A program made the position numbers and the translations under genes. A stretch of DNA of 64,000 nucleotides from Lyophyllum atratum (Eukaryota; Basidiomycota; Agaricomycetes; Agaricales; Lyophyllaceae), in the NCBI GenBank assembly GCA_014905825.1, contig JACGCN010000014.1, forward strand, positions 1,054,001 through 1,118,000, in the 5' to 3' direction. The notes beneath the pieces are model-generated. The model was given only the letters and a program-made list of their open reading frames with translations. It had not been told where the DNA came from and ran no database searches. Shown piece by piece: positions 1-11,129 of this stretch (position 1 is the stretch's first letter; each line of letters starts with the position of its first letter).

Positions 1-3000
1 ACCCTGGGGTGTCCAGACGTTAACCCCTACCCGCACCCGTCAAAACCCCGACCCGCGCTCAAGGGTACGGGTACCCGTTCCCACGGGTGAGGGTAAATCA
101 AGGGGTTTGAAGGGTATAGCTACCCGCCGGGTCGATGTCAAGGGTATATGCTACATACCGAGAAGGAGCAGTAATGGAATATGTATTAGGTCTATGGCAA
201 TAATAAAACTACTTTACTCATCCCCATCAATCTCCACAACACCTCCAGTAGTGGCTATCTTGAGTTCGGGAAGCTTGGAGGCAGTGACGATATCGGAGGT
301 TTGAACGAGCCCAGCTTTGAACCAGGCACCGAGGCACATGAGCGAGCGCGTCGATTCGGCAGATAGGCGGTTCCGAATATGGGATAGCAGGATGCGGCCT
401 TGGGAGAAGACACGCTCGACGTCAACAGAGGTAGCTAAGAGAATAGTCAGTGTCAGAATTCAATCTATTGAGTAATGTACGCACCAGGTATGCTGTGATA
501 GTTTAATGCCATCCTCGATAGACGAGGATAGACAACTTGCCGTGCCCTCCACCACCCAAGAACGTCCACAACCTTCTCCCTATCCTCCTCTAGGTAACAT
601 GACAATTCATCCGTGACGGTCCGAGATGCTGGACGCGTCTCGAGCATGTCCGAGAGGTCGTCGAACATGTTGGCTGATGTCGACGACTGCAAGATAATTT
701 GTCAACTTCAAAGACCAGAAAAGGATGAAGAACTTGCCTTGGTTGCCGGAGCGGCTGTTGATGGTTCGTCGAACTCCATGTCCGCATACGACCTCTCAAA
801 CTCCTCCTTCACAATGCCGATAGCCGTTTCTATCCAATCCTCCGGCCATCGAGCCTTCTTGAGATAGTCAAGCTTGTATGAGGGATGAAGAACTTTGGTG
901 GGGATAGAATCAGAGAAAGGCGACTCGGACATATATGATAAATTGACTTACTTGTCGCAATCCGATAAACATCGGACATGTCAGTGAGGTCGTAGTAATG
1001 ATTGAGTAGTTTGGCGCCGACTGCGAGAGCGGCTTTGATCGCAGGCAAGTAGCTCGACTCCGTGGCATCGGTGGCCAGCGCCTCGTCAATCTTGTCCATT
1101 GCCGGTAGAACGCGCGCGATGTTTGATGATGCCTTGGAGAAGGAGAGCGTTGCCTCCTTGAATACCTACAAAAAGTCATGATCAGATCTCGCTACACACC
1201 TTCAAGAGGAGCTGAAAGAAACTCACCTTGAGCACCTTGCAGAGCTGTGCTGCTAGGACCCATTCTTCCTGGCTCATTTCGTATTGCCGAAGCTCGAACT
1301 TGCGATTCGCCGTCAATTCATCGATTGCCGTGCGATACTCGATAGCGAATTTGAGCATGTCATATGTGGAGTTCCATCGGGTCTTCACATCGCGAGGAAT
1401 CATGCGAGCTGATAATTCGAGGGCGGTCGAGGATGCGGAACCATTCTGGTAGAGCGAGCGTTGAAGAGTTCTTGACAGCAAAGACTCGACGAAGCTGGAC
1501 ATGCGGTTAGGGTTATTGATCACGAGGACAAACACTTACAACTCACTTTGTTGAGTACCATTCGCACAGGTAGAACCTCATCATGGACATCGTCGTCATC
1601 GTCGTCGAGCTCGTCGAGCTCAGGAAACTGCTCATCATCCTCTTCGCCCTCTTCGCCTTCCCCCCCGTCACCCTCAATATTATCTTCAAGCTCGTCCAAC
1701 TCGTCAAAGGCATCTCGGCTGTCGCCCTCGGATTTCTTTCTTGGCTCGAATTGCTGAATAATCTTCTTTGCAACGAGGTTCACGATGTGCAAGAAACAGC
1801 GAACACGCGATTTTGGACCACGAAATTTCGGGAGGATGCGAGCTAGCTTGGTGGTCATAGTGTTGTTTGGACTTGCGTTATCAGCTGCTAGGGCAAGGAT
1901 CTGACTTCGGTAAGTACATGATCATCTGCTGCGAAGGCAAAGTTGTATTCACCTTTTGCTCGATGCCAAATTCTTTCAGTGCATTAGCAAATTCTCGCGC
2001 TAGATTTACGCCTGAATGCGACTGGGCAACTTCAATGATATCGAGAAGGAAGGATAAAGGTACGCCGTTTGTTCTAGATGCACCGTAATGGCGACATATG
2101 CCTTGTGATTAGGTGATGTCCATCCATCCGTCGCGAAGCTCAACGACCCTTCGTAGTCCTTGCAACAAGTTAGTATCAAACAGAAGCTATCACAGATAAA
2201 GCTCACTGACCTGAAAAAACTTAGCAATCCTTTTTTTTCGTCTGCTTGAAGACGTGCTTGACATCTCGAGCAACCGTGGCAGCCGACGGGATACGATAGT
2301 GGGGCCGACCTGGTTTTCATCAACATTTGGAACCCTCGGTCCTCGACAATCGAGAACGGCCTCATCAATTCCGACACCCACTTCACAATTTCGGCTCTTT
2401 GAGAGATGACGAGTTAGTGTTATGGTTAATATGGTAAGGAGCAGTCACCTTGATTCCTCACTGGTGTGCTGACGATGCATGTAGCTCATGACACCTTTTC
2501 CCTCAAGCCTCGAAAACATCGCAGCAATGTTTCCGTTCGGCGTATTCTTCAACTTGCCAACCGCCTCACGGACTTTCGAAAGGTCCTTCAACTCATAAGC
2601 CTTCTCGAAAGCCTCGTCACCCCAGCACTTCTTACAGTGCGCTCGAAGATTCGACGTTGATCCCTTGTCATTGGTATCAAGATACCTACGGATTCTCGCT
2701 CCGCACCCGACAGCCGCACATTGAAGATGTGAACCGCCTACCGTTAATGGATTCGATGGTCGGGATAGGCTCGAAGAAGCCATAGATCGGTGAGTCCCAT
2801 CCCTCCATGAGCCGCGCTGTTATTGACGTGATTAATACAGCTTTCATTGACGATCATGACGCACCAAGTTCTTGCTCAGGGGTTTCAGCACCCGAATCGG
2901 TCCCCTTTCGTCCGCCGCCCTTCACAGCCTTCTCGCCTTTCTTCCTCGGAACGAACTCCTTCAAGATATCCTCAGCATCACTATCAATCTCGATGACTCC

Positions 3001-3597
3001 GGGCCCCTTGGACCGCGCGGCAGGCTTAGCGGAGGCGATGGTGTCGGGGAGATCATCATCGCTGCCATCGGCGGCCTCGAGGATGTGTTTCGGATTGCGA
3101 GGGCTGGCATTGGGTCTGCTGTCAGTGTCGTCATCTTCCACTCGGGCCTTGCGGCTTTGGTGGATGTCGAGTTTCTGCTGTTTCAGTATGGGCTGAGCAA
3201 TGTTGTCCTTGTCGGTAAGTTTAGATGCAAGCTTTCGCTTTCGAGACTGAGGAATTGTGACATAGTGGGATATTGGCTACTCTCAAAGCTCAGCACCGGT
3301 TATATACCGTCGTTGCGGGCCACGGCCACCTTGTGCCTACTACCACTACTATTGACCTATGTAGGCTGCGTCGTTTGTGTCTGGCCACGGCATGTGGCTT
3401 TCTTTTTGTCTTTTATTCTAGTACAATACGGTAGATTGATGTACAATGTCGTGGTTACTGACGCAGGCCATCTCTCATGGCCAAACCCTCGAACCCGCGG
3501 GATGGGTGGGGTTTTCAGGAGGGTCTGAGCACTGAGACCCTCACCCGCACCCGCACGTACCCACACCCGATACCCGGCGGGTTAGGTGTACCCCTTG
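1..3597 (-). mobile_element. hAT-1 DNA transposon, copy 1 (left tip off-window)
   Basis: The ends are built of repeated CCCGCACCCG-like runs and point inwards. The right end reads GGTGTACCCCTTG, the inverse of the CAAGGG(G)TA tip seen at 22,068 in copy 2. The window begins 8 nt inside the left tip. The element encodes a BED-finger hAT transposase on the minus strand. No 8-bp target duplication can be checked here because the left flank is missing. Confidence 0.85.
214..3263 (-). pseudogene. hAT-1 transposase, copy 1 (frameshifted)
   Basis: This multi-exon gene runs right to left. It would cut and paste the hAT element in the nucleus. Visible in order: an acidic/Lys-rich N-terminal region (2,854-3,263), a BED-type zinc finger (2,445-2,783; CAAVGCGARI, then STSNLRAHCKKCW), the catalytic core (FATDGWTSPNHKAYVAITVH near 2,100; an acidic insert at 1,560-1,700; VKTRWNSTYDMLK near 1,370), and the C-terminal dimerisation domain (ELSCYLEE, WWRARQVVYPRL; then VDVERVFSQGRILLSHIRNR at about 340-435). 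The stop is at 214-216. Compared with copy 2 it has several 1-nt breaks: one A is missing just after the start codon, the BED exon reads HLQCAAVG instead of HIFKCAAVG, and there are indels near 2,070, 2,229 and 2,310. These look like sequence errors or very recent decay. Confidence 0.85.
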
Positions 3598-4098
3598 CAG
3601 AACACTAGCTCAGCAGATGGATATCTATTGCCACAGAGAATGGCACTTCGTCCTCCCTCAAACAGCCCTCTTACCAGTGACCCTACTGCCTCAAGAGACA
3701 TCTGGTGTTTCATGAATGTTCCAGTTTTTACAAAAGCCCCCCTCATGGACGCTGCTCTCAATGCCTTGAGCCACTACGCATACTCCAGATATGGCGGGAA
3801 GTTTTTTGTTGTCTGATTTTGAATGTACGTTGCATGCAAAGACCCCTCTCATACTAGACTGACATGTCCGCGTGAATTGCTTCCATGCAGACAGTGCTCA
3901 GAATATTATTATTCATTTCAACATGCATACGTGCGTTCCACCCAATTTACTCTTCAGTCCACTTCTTAACTTATTTCATTGAACAGTGAATGTGATGTTC
4001 TCAGCTCCACAAATGGAGGGTCTGAGGTGCTGAAAAACTTTGGAAAGCTTCACGTCTGTAATGATGTCTGCCTTGGTCTGAAGCTGTCCCCAGTCTAA
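3598..4098 (+). pseudogene. alpha-kinase-like C-terminal fragment, copy 1
   Basis: The segment begins right at the hAT-1 edge with no start codon of its own. The translation carries AALNALSHYAYSRYGGKF followed, after a 1-nt shift, by LLSDFEC, which resembles the C-lobe of alpha-kinases (the AFSHF...S.G.LLVxDLQG stretch). After an apparent intron it ends in HVCNDVCLGLKLSPV, resembling the terminal H.C...C..L.L zinc-binding tail of that family. The kinase N-lobe is missing. In copy 1 a run of six T at about 3,800 (five in copy 2) shifts the frame. Assignment rests on motif resemblance only. Confidence 0.5.
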
Positions 4099-6866
4099 AT
4101 TATGTATCACCTTTTTGTCCGGTGGGGTGGTTAGCAGGGCTGGCCGAGCAGAGGAGAGATTTACGGAGACAACGACTCAGACACGACACGACACGACATC
4201 TTCACAGTTACGACATCACGACATGTAGATTAGATTATATATCTCCTCTACCTCATGTTCCCATTTTTCTCATGTTCCCCATATTTTCACTCTGTTTACT
4301 CTACATTTCATTTGCAACTTTTTTGAAACATGTAAACTCTTTTTCTTTTTAAATAGCCGTTTCGAAACGGCCGTTGTGCCAACTCTGAAGTCCCCTAATA
4401 TCACAATCAAAGTACCAAGCAAAATGAATTTTTGATAGCTTACAATGATGGCGATGCAGGGGGATTGCATCAGTGGGCAATTCCGGGGCTGACTGAATGG
4501 CCCACTGGATTCCATAAGTCACTGATGAGCTTATTTGCGGATTGTGGTACAATCACTGCTTTGCCAAAGAGAAGTCCTTGCAGCACCTACATATAATGAA
4601 ATTTCTTGATCATCTAATGGACAATTTGACTCACATGCATGATGATTTCCGAGTGGAACATTACACAGAATATCCTGCTTTCCAGTCACCAGTGGCCTGT
4701 ACAGCACGTGGAAATAGGAAAGGTGCTATGTTCTGGATTGATTGAGTTCGGGTTGCCAAACTTGCGAAGCCGGACAACATTTGGTCCTTTCTTGTGATTG
4801 AGCGATGGCTGTAACCATTTCGCTGGAATGGATGTGACAATTGAGAGAAGTTTAAGGTACTCCGCATGTTTTTGGCAGCTTGCTTGATCTGAGCAGATAT
4901 ATATGTATATGCTGAGTAGCTGTTCCTTGAAGAGTGAAATAATCACTTACCTCCTTCTGATAGTTTTCTTGTGTAATGTAACCGTGAAGTGTTTCAGAAA
5001 ATATTTTGTACATCGTTGCCAACCACCCTTTCACACAATGACCATCTACGAACCGACAAAGAGGGTCCAGAAATTGCTGTGATGGACACTTTTGAGACAT
5101 TAGCAGCTGGTATCCATGGCCAAAATGCATGCTAGAGGGTTCCACAAGGGCAGTGAATTTTTTACATAGAGGTGAATGTCAGCAAGGGTCTGGTCTGCGT
5201 CCAACACTGCGTCTGACAGCTTCTTCAAGATTTCGACTTCGATGTCAGCTTGTCGTTGCCAAACAGTCCCTCCAGATTGTCGTGTTTCTTCTGTAATGCA
5301 TTGTGTTTCAGTTTCAATAATTCCTTTTCTCAATATAAGGCCTTATATCCTTTTCGAGCTGTGCTGAGCTGTGTGGCTCTCAGGGCTGACGAAAGTTATC
5401 CCTTTCAATTCATTCTATCATTATTGCTCGTACTTATCTTATCTCACCGTACACCAACATATACAAACTCTCATTACCGGTTCACTGGAGTTCACTTTTA
5501 CCCTCGTACACTCAGTCTGCACTGCGCCGACTCGACCTTCCACGTGCCTCCATGACACCCGTTCGTCAAGGGCCCAGATTGGGGATTGGGTTAGACCTCC
5601 CTCTATCTGAAGGAGTATGATATCTGACACATACACTAGTCAGTTCTTTGATTTTTTGCTGAATGGACTGCGATGTGGTGAGCCTAGTCTGGCAGTTGTA
5701 AGTATCTGTATCAATAGTCACATAGATGATATGTGAAGAATGGCTCATTTGTCAGGTCTTAGACGTTGATGGCACTAGATGGCATTTTTGTAGTGCCTGC
5801 CTTGCCCTTGCCCTTCCGGTACATCACGGATCTATCGTCCCAGTGATCATGCATACCATCAGGCTTGTCATCATCTTCAGATGGCGGAGCCTGGTAGTAA
5901 CCTGATTTCGACAGTTTTTTGGTACTTGCCTTGCTTTTTCCCTTCTCCTTCCAACCCGTCACTTCAGTCGTCCCCGACCTCATCAAAATCAAAAACCTCA
6001 ACAAGCCAGCATCACTGCTGTCAGCCTCTCTATTGCTGAATCAATTGTCTTGTAGACTGCGATCAGAGATCAGCGGTAGCAGGACTATCGAATGGATCAA
6101 ATAGATTGAGATTATAGTTAGAGCTTTGAACTAGAAGACGTCCAGTAGGCATTTCAAATGAGAGATCTTGAAGACTGAAGCACAGTGGACGGCACTGGCA
6201 GCTGTTAACATCTCAGTGCTTCCTTTCTTGTGAATAGATCCAAACTGGAAGTAAACGAGGAGGTTTGAGACAAAGGGGGGAAATTCGGTACCTGGTATCT
6301 GACTGGTAGGTGCAGCGACATCTTGACTGTGGATCTATAGGTGGCTGGACTGGTAGACTAGATGTAGATGTCCATGTCTGACACATCTGCGTAGAAAAGG
6401 GAGAGGCCATTAGCAGTGCCAGTAGGAGCAGCAGTGCCGTGACAGTGACAGTTGTCTCATAGAAAATAGAGGTAGAGATGCTGCATTGGCGTTAGGGAAG
6501 ACCGTTGTATATTTGACTTTGACAGCCTGTGGCTCTGTCTCTGTAAGTCACATGATCACTCTAAAGTCGGCTTCTGTAACAAGCAATACACGTGACCCAC
6601 TTTCAGAACATTACATAGGATGAGAGAAATAACACGACATTACATGGCGGAGATGGGTGAGAGTGATTCAAGATTATTGATAAGCTCAGTAATAAGTGGA
6701 GTGGGTACGTGTACACGTCCTGGAAATGCAGACAATTCGACCATGTTCGTTCTATTAGAGGTGATCAACATGGTTTTTCATGAAAAACCTCATTCTGAAC
6801 AGTGATGAGATTGAGATTATAGCAGAGATTGACATATCAGATGACTCACGCAGTACTTTATCACCC
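4099..6866. other. 2.8-kb unresolved intergenic stretch, copy 1
   Basis: I recognise no known gene here. It holds a 16-bp perfect palindrome (GCCGTTTCGAAACGGC at about 4,357-4,372), a minus-strand coding-like stretch at 4,852-5,333 (listed separately), and a Lys-rich minus-strand ORF at 5,759-6,004 (KEKGKSKASTKKLSKSGYY..., then PPSEDDDKPDG) without a family match. Short AC-rich, poly-CGACA and CAGTAG-type runs are present (4,180-4,225; 6,410-6,450). It is probably inter-element debris or a non-autonomous element whose ends I cannot define. Confidence 0.4.
4852..5333 (-). pseudogene. hypothetical minus-strand gene fragment, copy 1
   Basis: Two minus-strand reading frames follow each other: 5,333-5,100 (starting MRKGIIETETQCITEE) and 5,145-4,852 (containing FLDPLCRFVDGHCVKGW and MYKIFSETLHGYITQ). 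They join smoothly if one base is added to the run of six T (plus strand) at about 5,158-5,163. The result would be a protein of roughly 150 residues with no family I know. The same six-base run is present in copy 2, so the break predates the duplication or is not real. No membrane segment or known catalytic motif is visible. The call could also be chance open frame. Confidence 0.25.
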
Positions 6867-8527
6867 CCCACAGAATCCAGGTGGACTCCACTGGAATCCA
6901 CCGGACTCCAGTGGATTCCACTGGTTTCTACTACATTTCACTTTCAAACTCTAGAACCTACTACACTCAATCTACTGGACTCCAGTGGACTCCACTCTAC
7001 TTTGCTGTTGAAGTGGATTCCACTGGACCTTGTTGTTAAAATCAACTCCAAGTGGAGTCCAGTGCTTTGCTGTTAAAGTGGATTCTACTAGACTTTGTTG
7101 TTAAAATCAACTCCACTCTACTTTGCTGTTAAAGTGGATTCTATTAGACTTTGTTGTTAAAATCAACTCCACGTAGAGTCCAGTGGACTCCAGTGCACTT
7201 TGCTGTTGAAGTGGACTTTACTGTACCCTGTTGTCAAAGTGGACTGGATGAGTGGACTCCTACTGGAATCCACTGGACTCTGTAGCTGACTTCCAATACT
7301 CACCTCGTGTGGGAAGCTCATGACACGATGCAAAGAGTGTCGTAGTGTCTAGTCGTTCATTCAAAACCACTAATACAGTTTGGTTAGTAGGATTTGGGTC
7401 ACTACAAAGGGAGACTCACTGTGAAACCCGCAGTCCTGCTTTGCCTCTCTACCGCACGTAACAATTGTCTGCGGCACGGCCTTTGTGCCGCTCTCCATGA
7501 TTCATGTTGTACATGTCTCACCTTTGGGCAGGAGCATGCTGCAAAATCATGTCCAGTGAAGCCCCCGAAGGCAAAGCCACGCCTGTATTCCGGATGGTTG
7601 GATGGGGACGCCGTTGTGTGTGGGGCTATATTTCTTTGAATGAGCCAGATGATAGATTTTCGAGGAGGAAAAACTTACCAGGCAATTTCAACAACGCACC
7701 CCGCAAGGATGGACCAGACAACGAGGTTAAGAGAAGAAAATTGGTACTTTACGAGCTCGTAGAATATGTCGCCTGGTAAGAGCATCCTTAATTAAACGAA
7801 TCAGAAAATGGGAATCAACTTGCACACCTTTTGTAGTCGTCGTCATTTTTATTTCGAAGATCTTCCATTGCTTGAAGCATGAGCAAAGCCAGCCAAGGAC
7901 ATCTGTGATAACAGCAAAGATATGAGCTCAATGATGGTGTCCGGCGCTGGTGAGAAGAGAATCAGTGGAGAGCGAGATTAAGGTTGGCAAAATAGAAGAA
8001 TTAGTCAAACGTCGGGACCACCCGCAACACTTCCTGTCAAAGGTCGGGCGTTTGATGCCATGGGATTAGACAGATTGACTATGGACTCTGGATGTTGATC
8101 CTCATTTGTGCAGTCAACTGGCAAATACCGGACATGTGATGTCACGTGCTCGGACATTGCGCGCACAAACCTCGTCAAAATCTCACCCCATGGCCTGAAC
8201 AAAATGCAAAATCCTGTTGAGGGGGCTTTAGGCATGATACTATTGTGCATTGTACTCAATATCTATTGTGTGTTGTAATCCAGTGGACTCCAGTGGAGTC
8301 CAACTGAACTCAGTACATACTTCCACTGGAGTCCAGAATCCAGTTAGAATGCAGTTTCACTGGACTATCAACCAGTGGACTGTGACTGGACTGTGAAGTT
8401 GGCTTGAGGCCACTGGAGTCCACTGTGCATGTTTCCGTCCAATCAGCCAATTTCGCTGGGAGGAGAGTGCACTGGACTCTAGTTGGAATCCAGTGGAGTC
8501 TAGTGGAGTCCAACTGGAATATGTGGG
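6867..8527. mobile_element. 1.66-kb element with TGGACTCCA subterminal repeats, copy 1
   Basis: The ends are imperfect inverted repeats of about 28 nt. The left starts CCCACAGAATCCAGGTGGAC and the inverse of the right starts CCCACATATTCCAGTTGGAC. Inside each end lie many short repeats of TGGACTCCA / TGGAGTCCA in both orientations (6,880-7,280 and 8,276-8,520). The left arm also has a longer unit, AAGTGGATTCTACTAGAC..TTGTTGTTAAAATCAACTCC, repeated about three times. The middle (7,290-8,270) has only a weak Cys-rich ORF at 7,394-7,639 (NNCLRHGLCAALHDSCCTC). Subterminal repeats of this kind usually bind a transposase. I found no clear target duplication, so the superfamily is open. Confidence 0.6.
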
Positions 8528-8726
8528 AAAGAAAGAACTCCAATTCACCTGCTAATGATGATGAGCTCCTGCATCCATCCTTGCTGGCAATAGAGCTTGT
8601 CATTAACCTCTTCTATCATGCTTGGGGGTCTTAGTGACAGTCAATGGTCAAGAAGTCCAAGAATATGTTTAACTAGCCATAACCCATGCTGTGCACGGAG
8701 GGTGATGTTGGTTTATAGTCGCAAAG

Positions 8727-9011
8727 GTGCCTCCTCCAACTCATGCTACACCCATCAGGGCTGAGGCTTTGGACATCAATGTGACTGGCAACGCAAAGTG
8801 CAAGGAAGCTCTAGGAGGAAAGACACCCATGCAAGCTGGGACATTCAAGCCAGCAGTTCCTAGGAAGCCTCCTGAGAAGTTCGAGATGAAGGAATTCACT
8901 GCTATCGCTCAGGCTGAAGAAATCAGTCACCAAAAAGAGTTGGACCTTGCAAGAACTAAGAGCCTGTTCAGTAGCCGAATCATTTGGGATCATTTGGGAT
9001 CATTCATTTAG
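8727..9011 (+). CDS. hypothetical small ORF, copy 1
   Basis: A 94-residue frame begins MPPPTHATPIRAEALDIN and contains GTFKPAVPRKPPEKFEMKEF and a charged helical stretch. It ends in a short direct repeat, ATCATTTGGG, that occurs twice at 8,982-9,001. It lies about 30 bp upstream of the Harbinger transposase start and is identical in copy 2, so it could belong to that element or be a leftover exon. I do not recognise the family, and the length alone is weak evidence of coding. Confidence 0.25.
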   Translation: MPPPTHATPIRAEALDINVTGNAKCKEALGGKTPMQAGTFKPAVPRKPPEKFEMKEFTAIAQAEEISHQKELDLARTKSLFSSRIIWDHLGSFI

Positions 9012-9039
9012 ACGTGACATTACATAAGATCACTCTCTC

Positions 9040-9274
9040 ATGCCACCGCTGACCGAGCACCAACGCTGGCTCACTCGCACAGCCGTTGTTGTGGCGAATA
9101 CAGTCGTTCTTGCTGCTCACACATATGCTGCCCAATTCTATGATAAATTGCCCCACATCCGAAGCATGGGTGCAAGAACTCTTGACTGGGCATCCTGACT
9201 GTATCAAAACTGAGCTCGGCATGAGGCTCCATGTCTTCCTCCTCCTAGTTCAAGAGCTGCGAGTCATAGGTCTC
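9040..9274 (+). pseudogene. Harbinger-type transposase N-terminus, copy 1 (truncated)
   Basis: This is the 5' part of the PIF/Harbinger transposase that is longer at 31,124. It begins MPPLTEHQRWLTRTAVVVAN, shifts frame near 9,150, and continues with EAWVQELLTGHPDCIKTELG and HVFLLLVQELR. Homology stops exactly at 9,274, the end of the duplicated block, so the whole DDE catalytic region is missing. It cannot encode an active protein. Confidence 0.85.
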
Positions 9275-9414
9275 CAGAGTTACTGAGGTTTTAATGTTGT
9301 TATCAATTTGAGCATCAGCAAATACTATATTGGCTATAACTCCACCAATTCTGGCCAGATTTAGATGTTCCAAGGCTCAAAATGACGGAACAACACGTGG
9401 GTATATGGTGCATA

Positions 9415-9591
9415 TAGTGCAGAGCCACAACCGGTTGCAACCGGTTGCACAACTGCAAAAAACCGCAACTGAACTGCAGTCTTTACTCTTCCAATTTGCT
9501 CCAACTGAACTTAAAGTCCAGTTGCTATCAGTTGCAGTTCAGTTGGGTTGCAGTCTTTTGCAGTTGTAGCAACTGAACCTTCAAACACTAC
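9415..9591 (-). repeat. short hAT-type MITE relative rich in AACCGG/CAACTG
   Basis: The right end is CTTCAAACACTA, the inverse of the TAGTGTTTGAAGG tip shared by the other MITEs of this window (19,524; 39,155; 59,728). The interior is a dense run of GGTTGCAACCGG and CAACTGCA motifs. The left end near TAGTGCAGAG is decayed and no matching 8-bp flank is seen, so the boundary there is approximate. Confidence 0.55.
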
Positions 9592-9629
9592 AAATATGCT
9601 GCTTAATTCTCCCCCTAGCTTGTCCTACT

Positions 9630-10785
9630 ATGCCTCGTAACAACCCATCTGGTACTAACCAACACTCTAAGGGATCCCTTCGTGCGTTTTGACTATCTTA
9701 TGCACCAAATACTTTACTGACCTAAGCATTGAAGTCAAGAATCACCCTAACCTTCTCAACTCATCCAGCAACACCTCAACCAAAATGCCCTTCAGAAGGA
9801 CATTCCAAATCTTCTGCTAGAAGACAACGATATTCAAATCGGGTCCTATTCCGACCTAATAACCTCCCGCTGATTATGCTAACATGTCCTTAGCTTACGT
9901 TCAGTAGAGAGTATTATCAAGAAATTTTCATGGCGAACAACACGTGAAAGCGGGCTCACAGAGATTGATAGAGGTGCTGCAATCCTGACTATCATTGCGG
10001 AGGACCCATTAGGTTGATGGGGAAGCCGTAGTGTGAAAGAGAAGTTAAGGCTTCAAGGTTACCATGTTAGTCGGTAAGTCTAGAACAATTCACTATGTCC
10101 CATTGGTCCTAACTATTGCATCACTACAGTGAATTCACCAATGCCTTCCAACGACAGCATGATCCTGTTGCTGTTGCTGCATGTCATCCCTTGACGCAAA
10201 AAGTTCATACTTCAACGCTCTGGTCCACTGGTCCAAATGAGTGGTGCATTGATGGGCATGAGAAGTTGGTCGCAGACAGGGGGATTGCCATCTGGGGCAT
10301 TGTTGATAAGTGGTCTCGCCTAGAGCTTTGTCTTAGGGCAGTTCCCAATGCTCGAGATACGAGAGTCCCCATCACGTTATACTTATAGACTGTCAAGGAA
10401 TGTGGTGGTGAGTTTCTTTACTTATGCTGCTATGCGATGCTTATAGTTTGGTAGGAATGCCATCTGTCGTTGCGGCTGATAAGGGTACTGAACTTGGACC
10501 CCTCCTTGCTGCCCAAGGGGTACTACGGTGAGTTATGGTCATGCCTTATGCTTACTGTATTTTCTAGACTCGTTAACAGACAGCTCTACCTTCCTGATCT
10601 CGATATCGAGACGGTGCCACCCTTCAGAACAGTCAAGAGTGTCTACAACATTACGCATGAGAGAGCCTGGCGTCCGCTCCTTGAGAATCACCTTTGCAAT
10701 ATTCAGCATGAGTATCACCATGGCCGTGGCTACCATCCCAATGATCTAGTCCACAAGTAAGCATATCCCTACCATATTCCATTTA
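9630..10785 (+). pseudogene. integrase-like (DDE) protein, left part; split by CACTA element
   Basis: Coding pieces with short introns match the basidiomycete integrase-core family in which a DDE domain is followed by a conserved C-terminus. Visible: HLNQNALQKDIPNLLLEDND (about 9,775), SVKEKLRLQGYHVSR (about 10,033), NEWCIDGHEKL with the first Asp (about 10,240), IAIWGIVDKWSRLELCLRAV, MPSVVAADKGTE with the second Asp (about 10,460), and YNITHERAWRPLLENHL with a likely catalytic Glu (about 10,650). The exon ends at a GT donor at 10,757, and the CACTA element begins 29 nt into the intron. In-frame stops (for example after DPLG near 10,015 and after TLYL at 10,388) show it is dead. The rest of the gene is at 18,925-19,174. 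Confidence 0.7.
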
Positions 10786-10842
10786 CACCAGAGGCAAACA
10801 TCGAGTGGGTTGAATTTCAACCTCCGTTAGGTCGGTTGGTCA
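10786..10842 (+). repeat. CACTA element left terminal inverted repeat
   Basis: It begins CACCAGAGGCAAACATCGAG and matches the inverse complement of 18,866-18,921 with about six mismatches. It is directly preceded by TTA, the left target-site duplicate. Confidence 0.85.
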
Positions 10843-11129
10843 GCGGTTGGCCCAGACCAACCTCGAACCATGGCCAGGAGTCACATCAATGATCGATCCG
10901 TCTAATCCCGGTCCGATTCCATCAAGTGCCACGCCCTTCCCGCGAGTAAGAGTCTAGGCTGTTGAGGCGTGGGGGATGCACGTCATGTCTGATCCGCGAC
11001 TCCGATTCACGATCACGAGCGGTCGCAAATCCTTTGTTCTCGACGCGTCGTGCACCATGCACCGCGCACATGTTGTAGAAATACTCAATTTAAAGATTTT
11101 GAAGTCCTCCTCTGACTACCATCACTACC

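Larger units (their letters stand above)
1..9274. repeat. 9.3-kb duplicated block, copy 1
   Basis: This block is repeated in direct orientation at 22,076-31,359. The offset grows from 22,075 at the left to 22,085 at the right, so the copies differ by small net length changes. Differences I saw are indels in short runs, for example one G at about 718, one G at 1,428, one T near 2,229 and AC near 2,732. I noticed no base substitution in the stretches compared. The right boundary is sharp at 9,274, after which copy 1 enters unrelated sequence while copy 2 continues through a Harbinger transposase. The left boundary lies outside the window. Confidence 0.95.

Noticed and set aside
1548..1757. Poly-serine plus-strand ORF
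   Set aside because: It is the antisense of the acidic Glu/Asp insert of the hAT-1 transposase; the minus-strand reading fits the domain order.
4357..4372. 16-bp palindrome as an element terminus
   Set aside because: No matching partner or target duplicate in the neighbourhood; mentioned only as content of the spacer.
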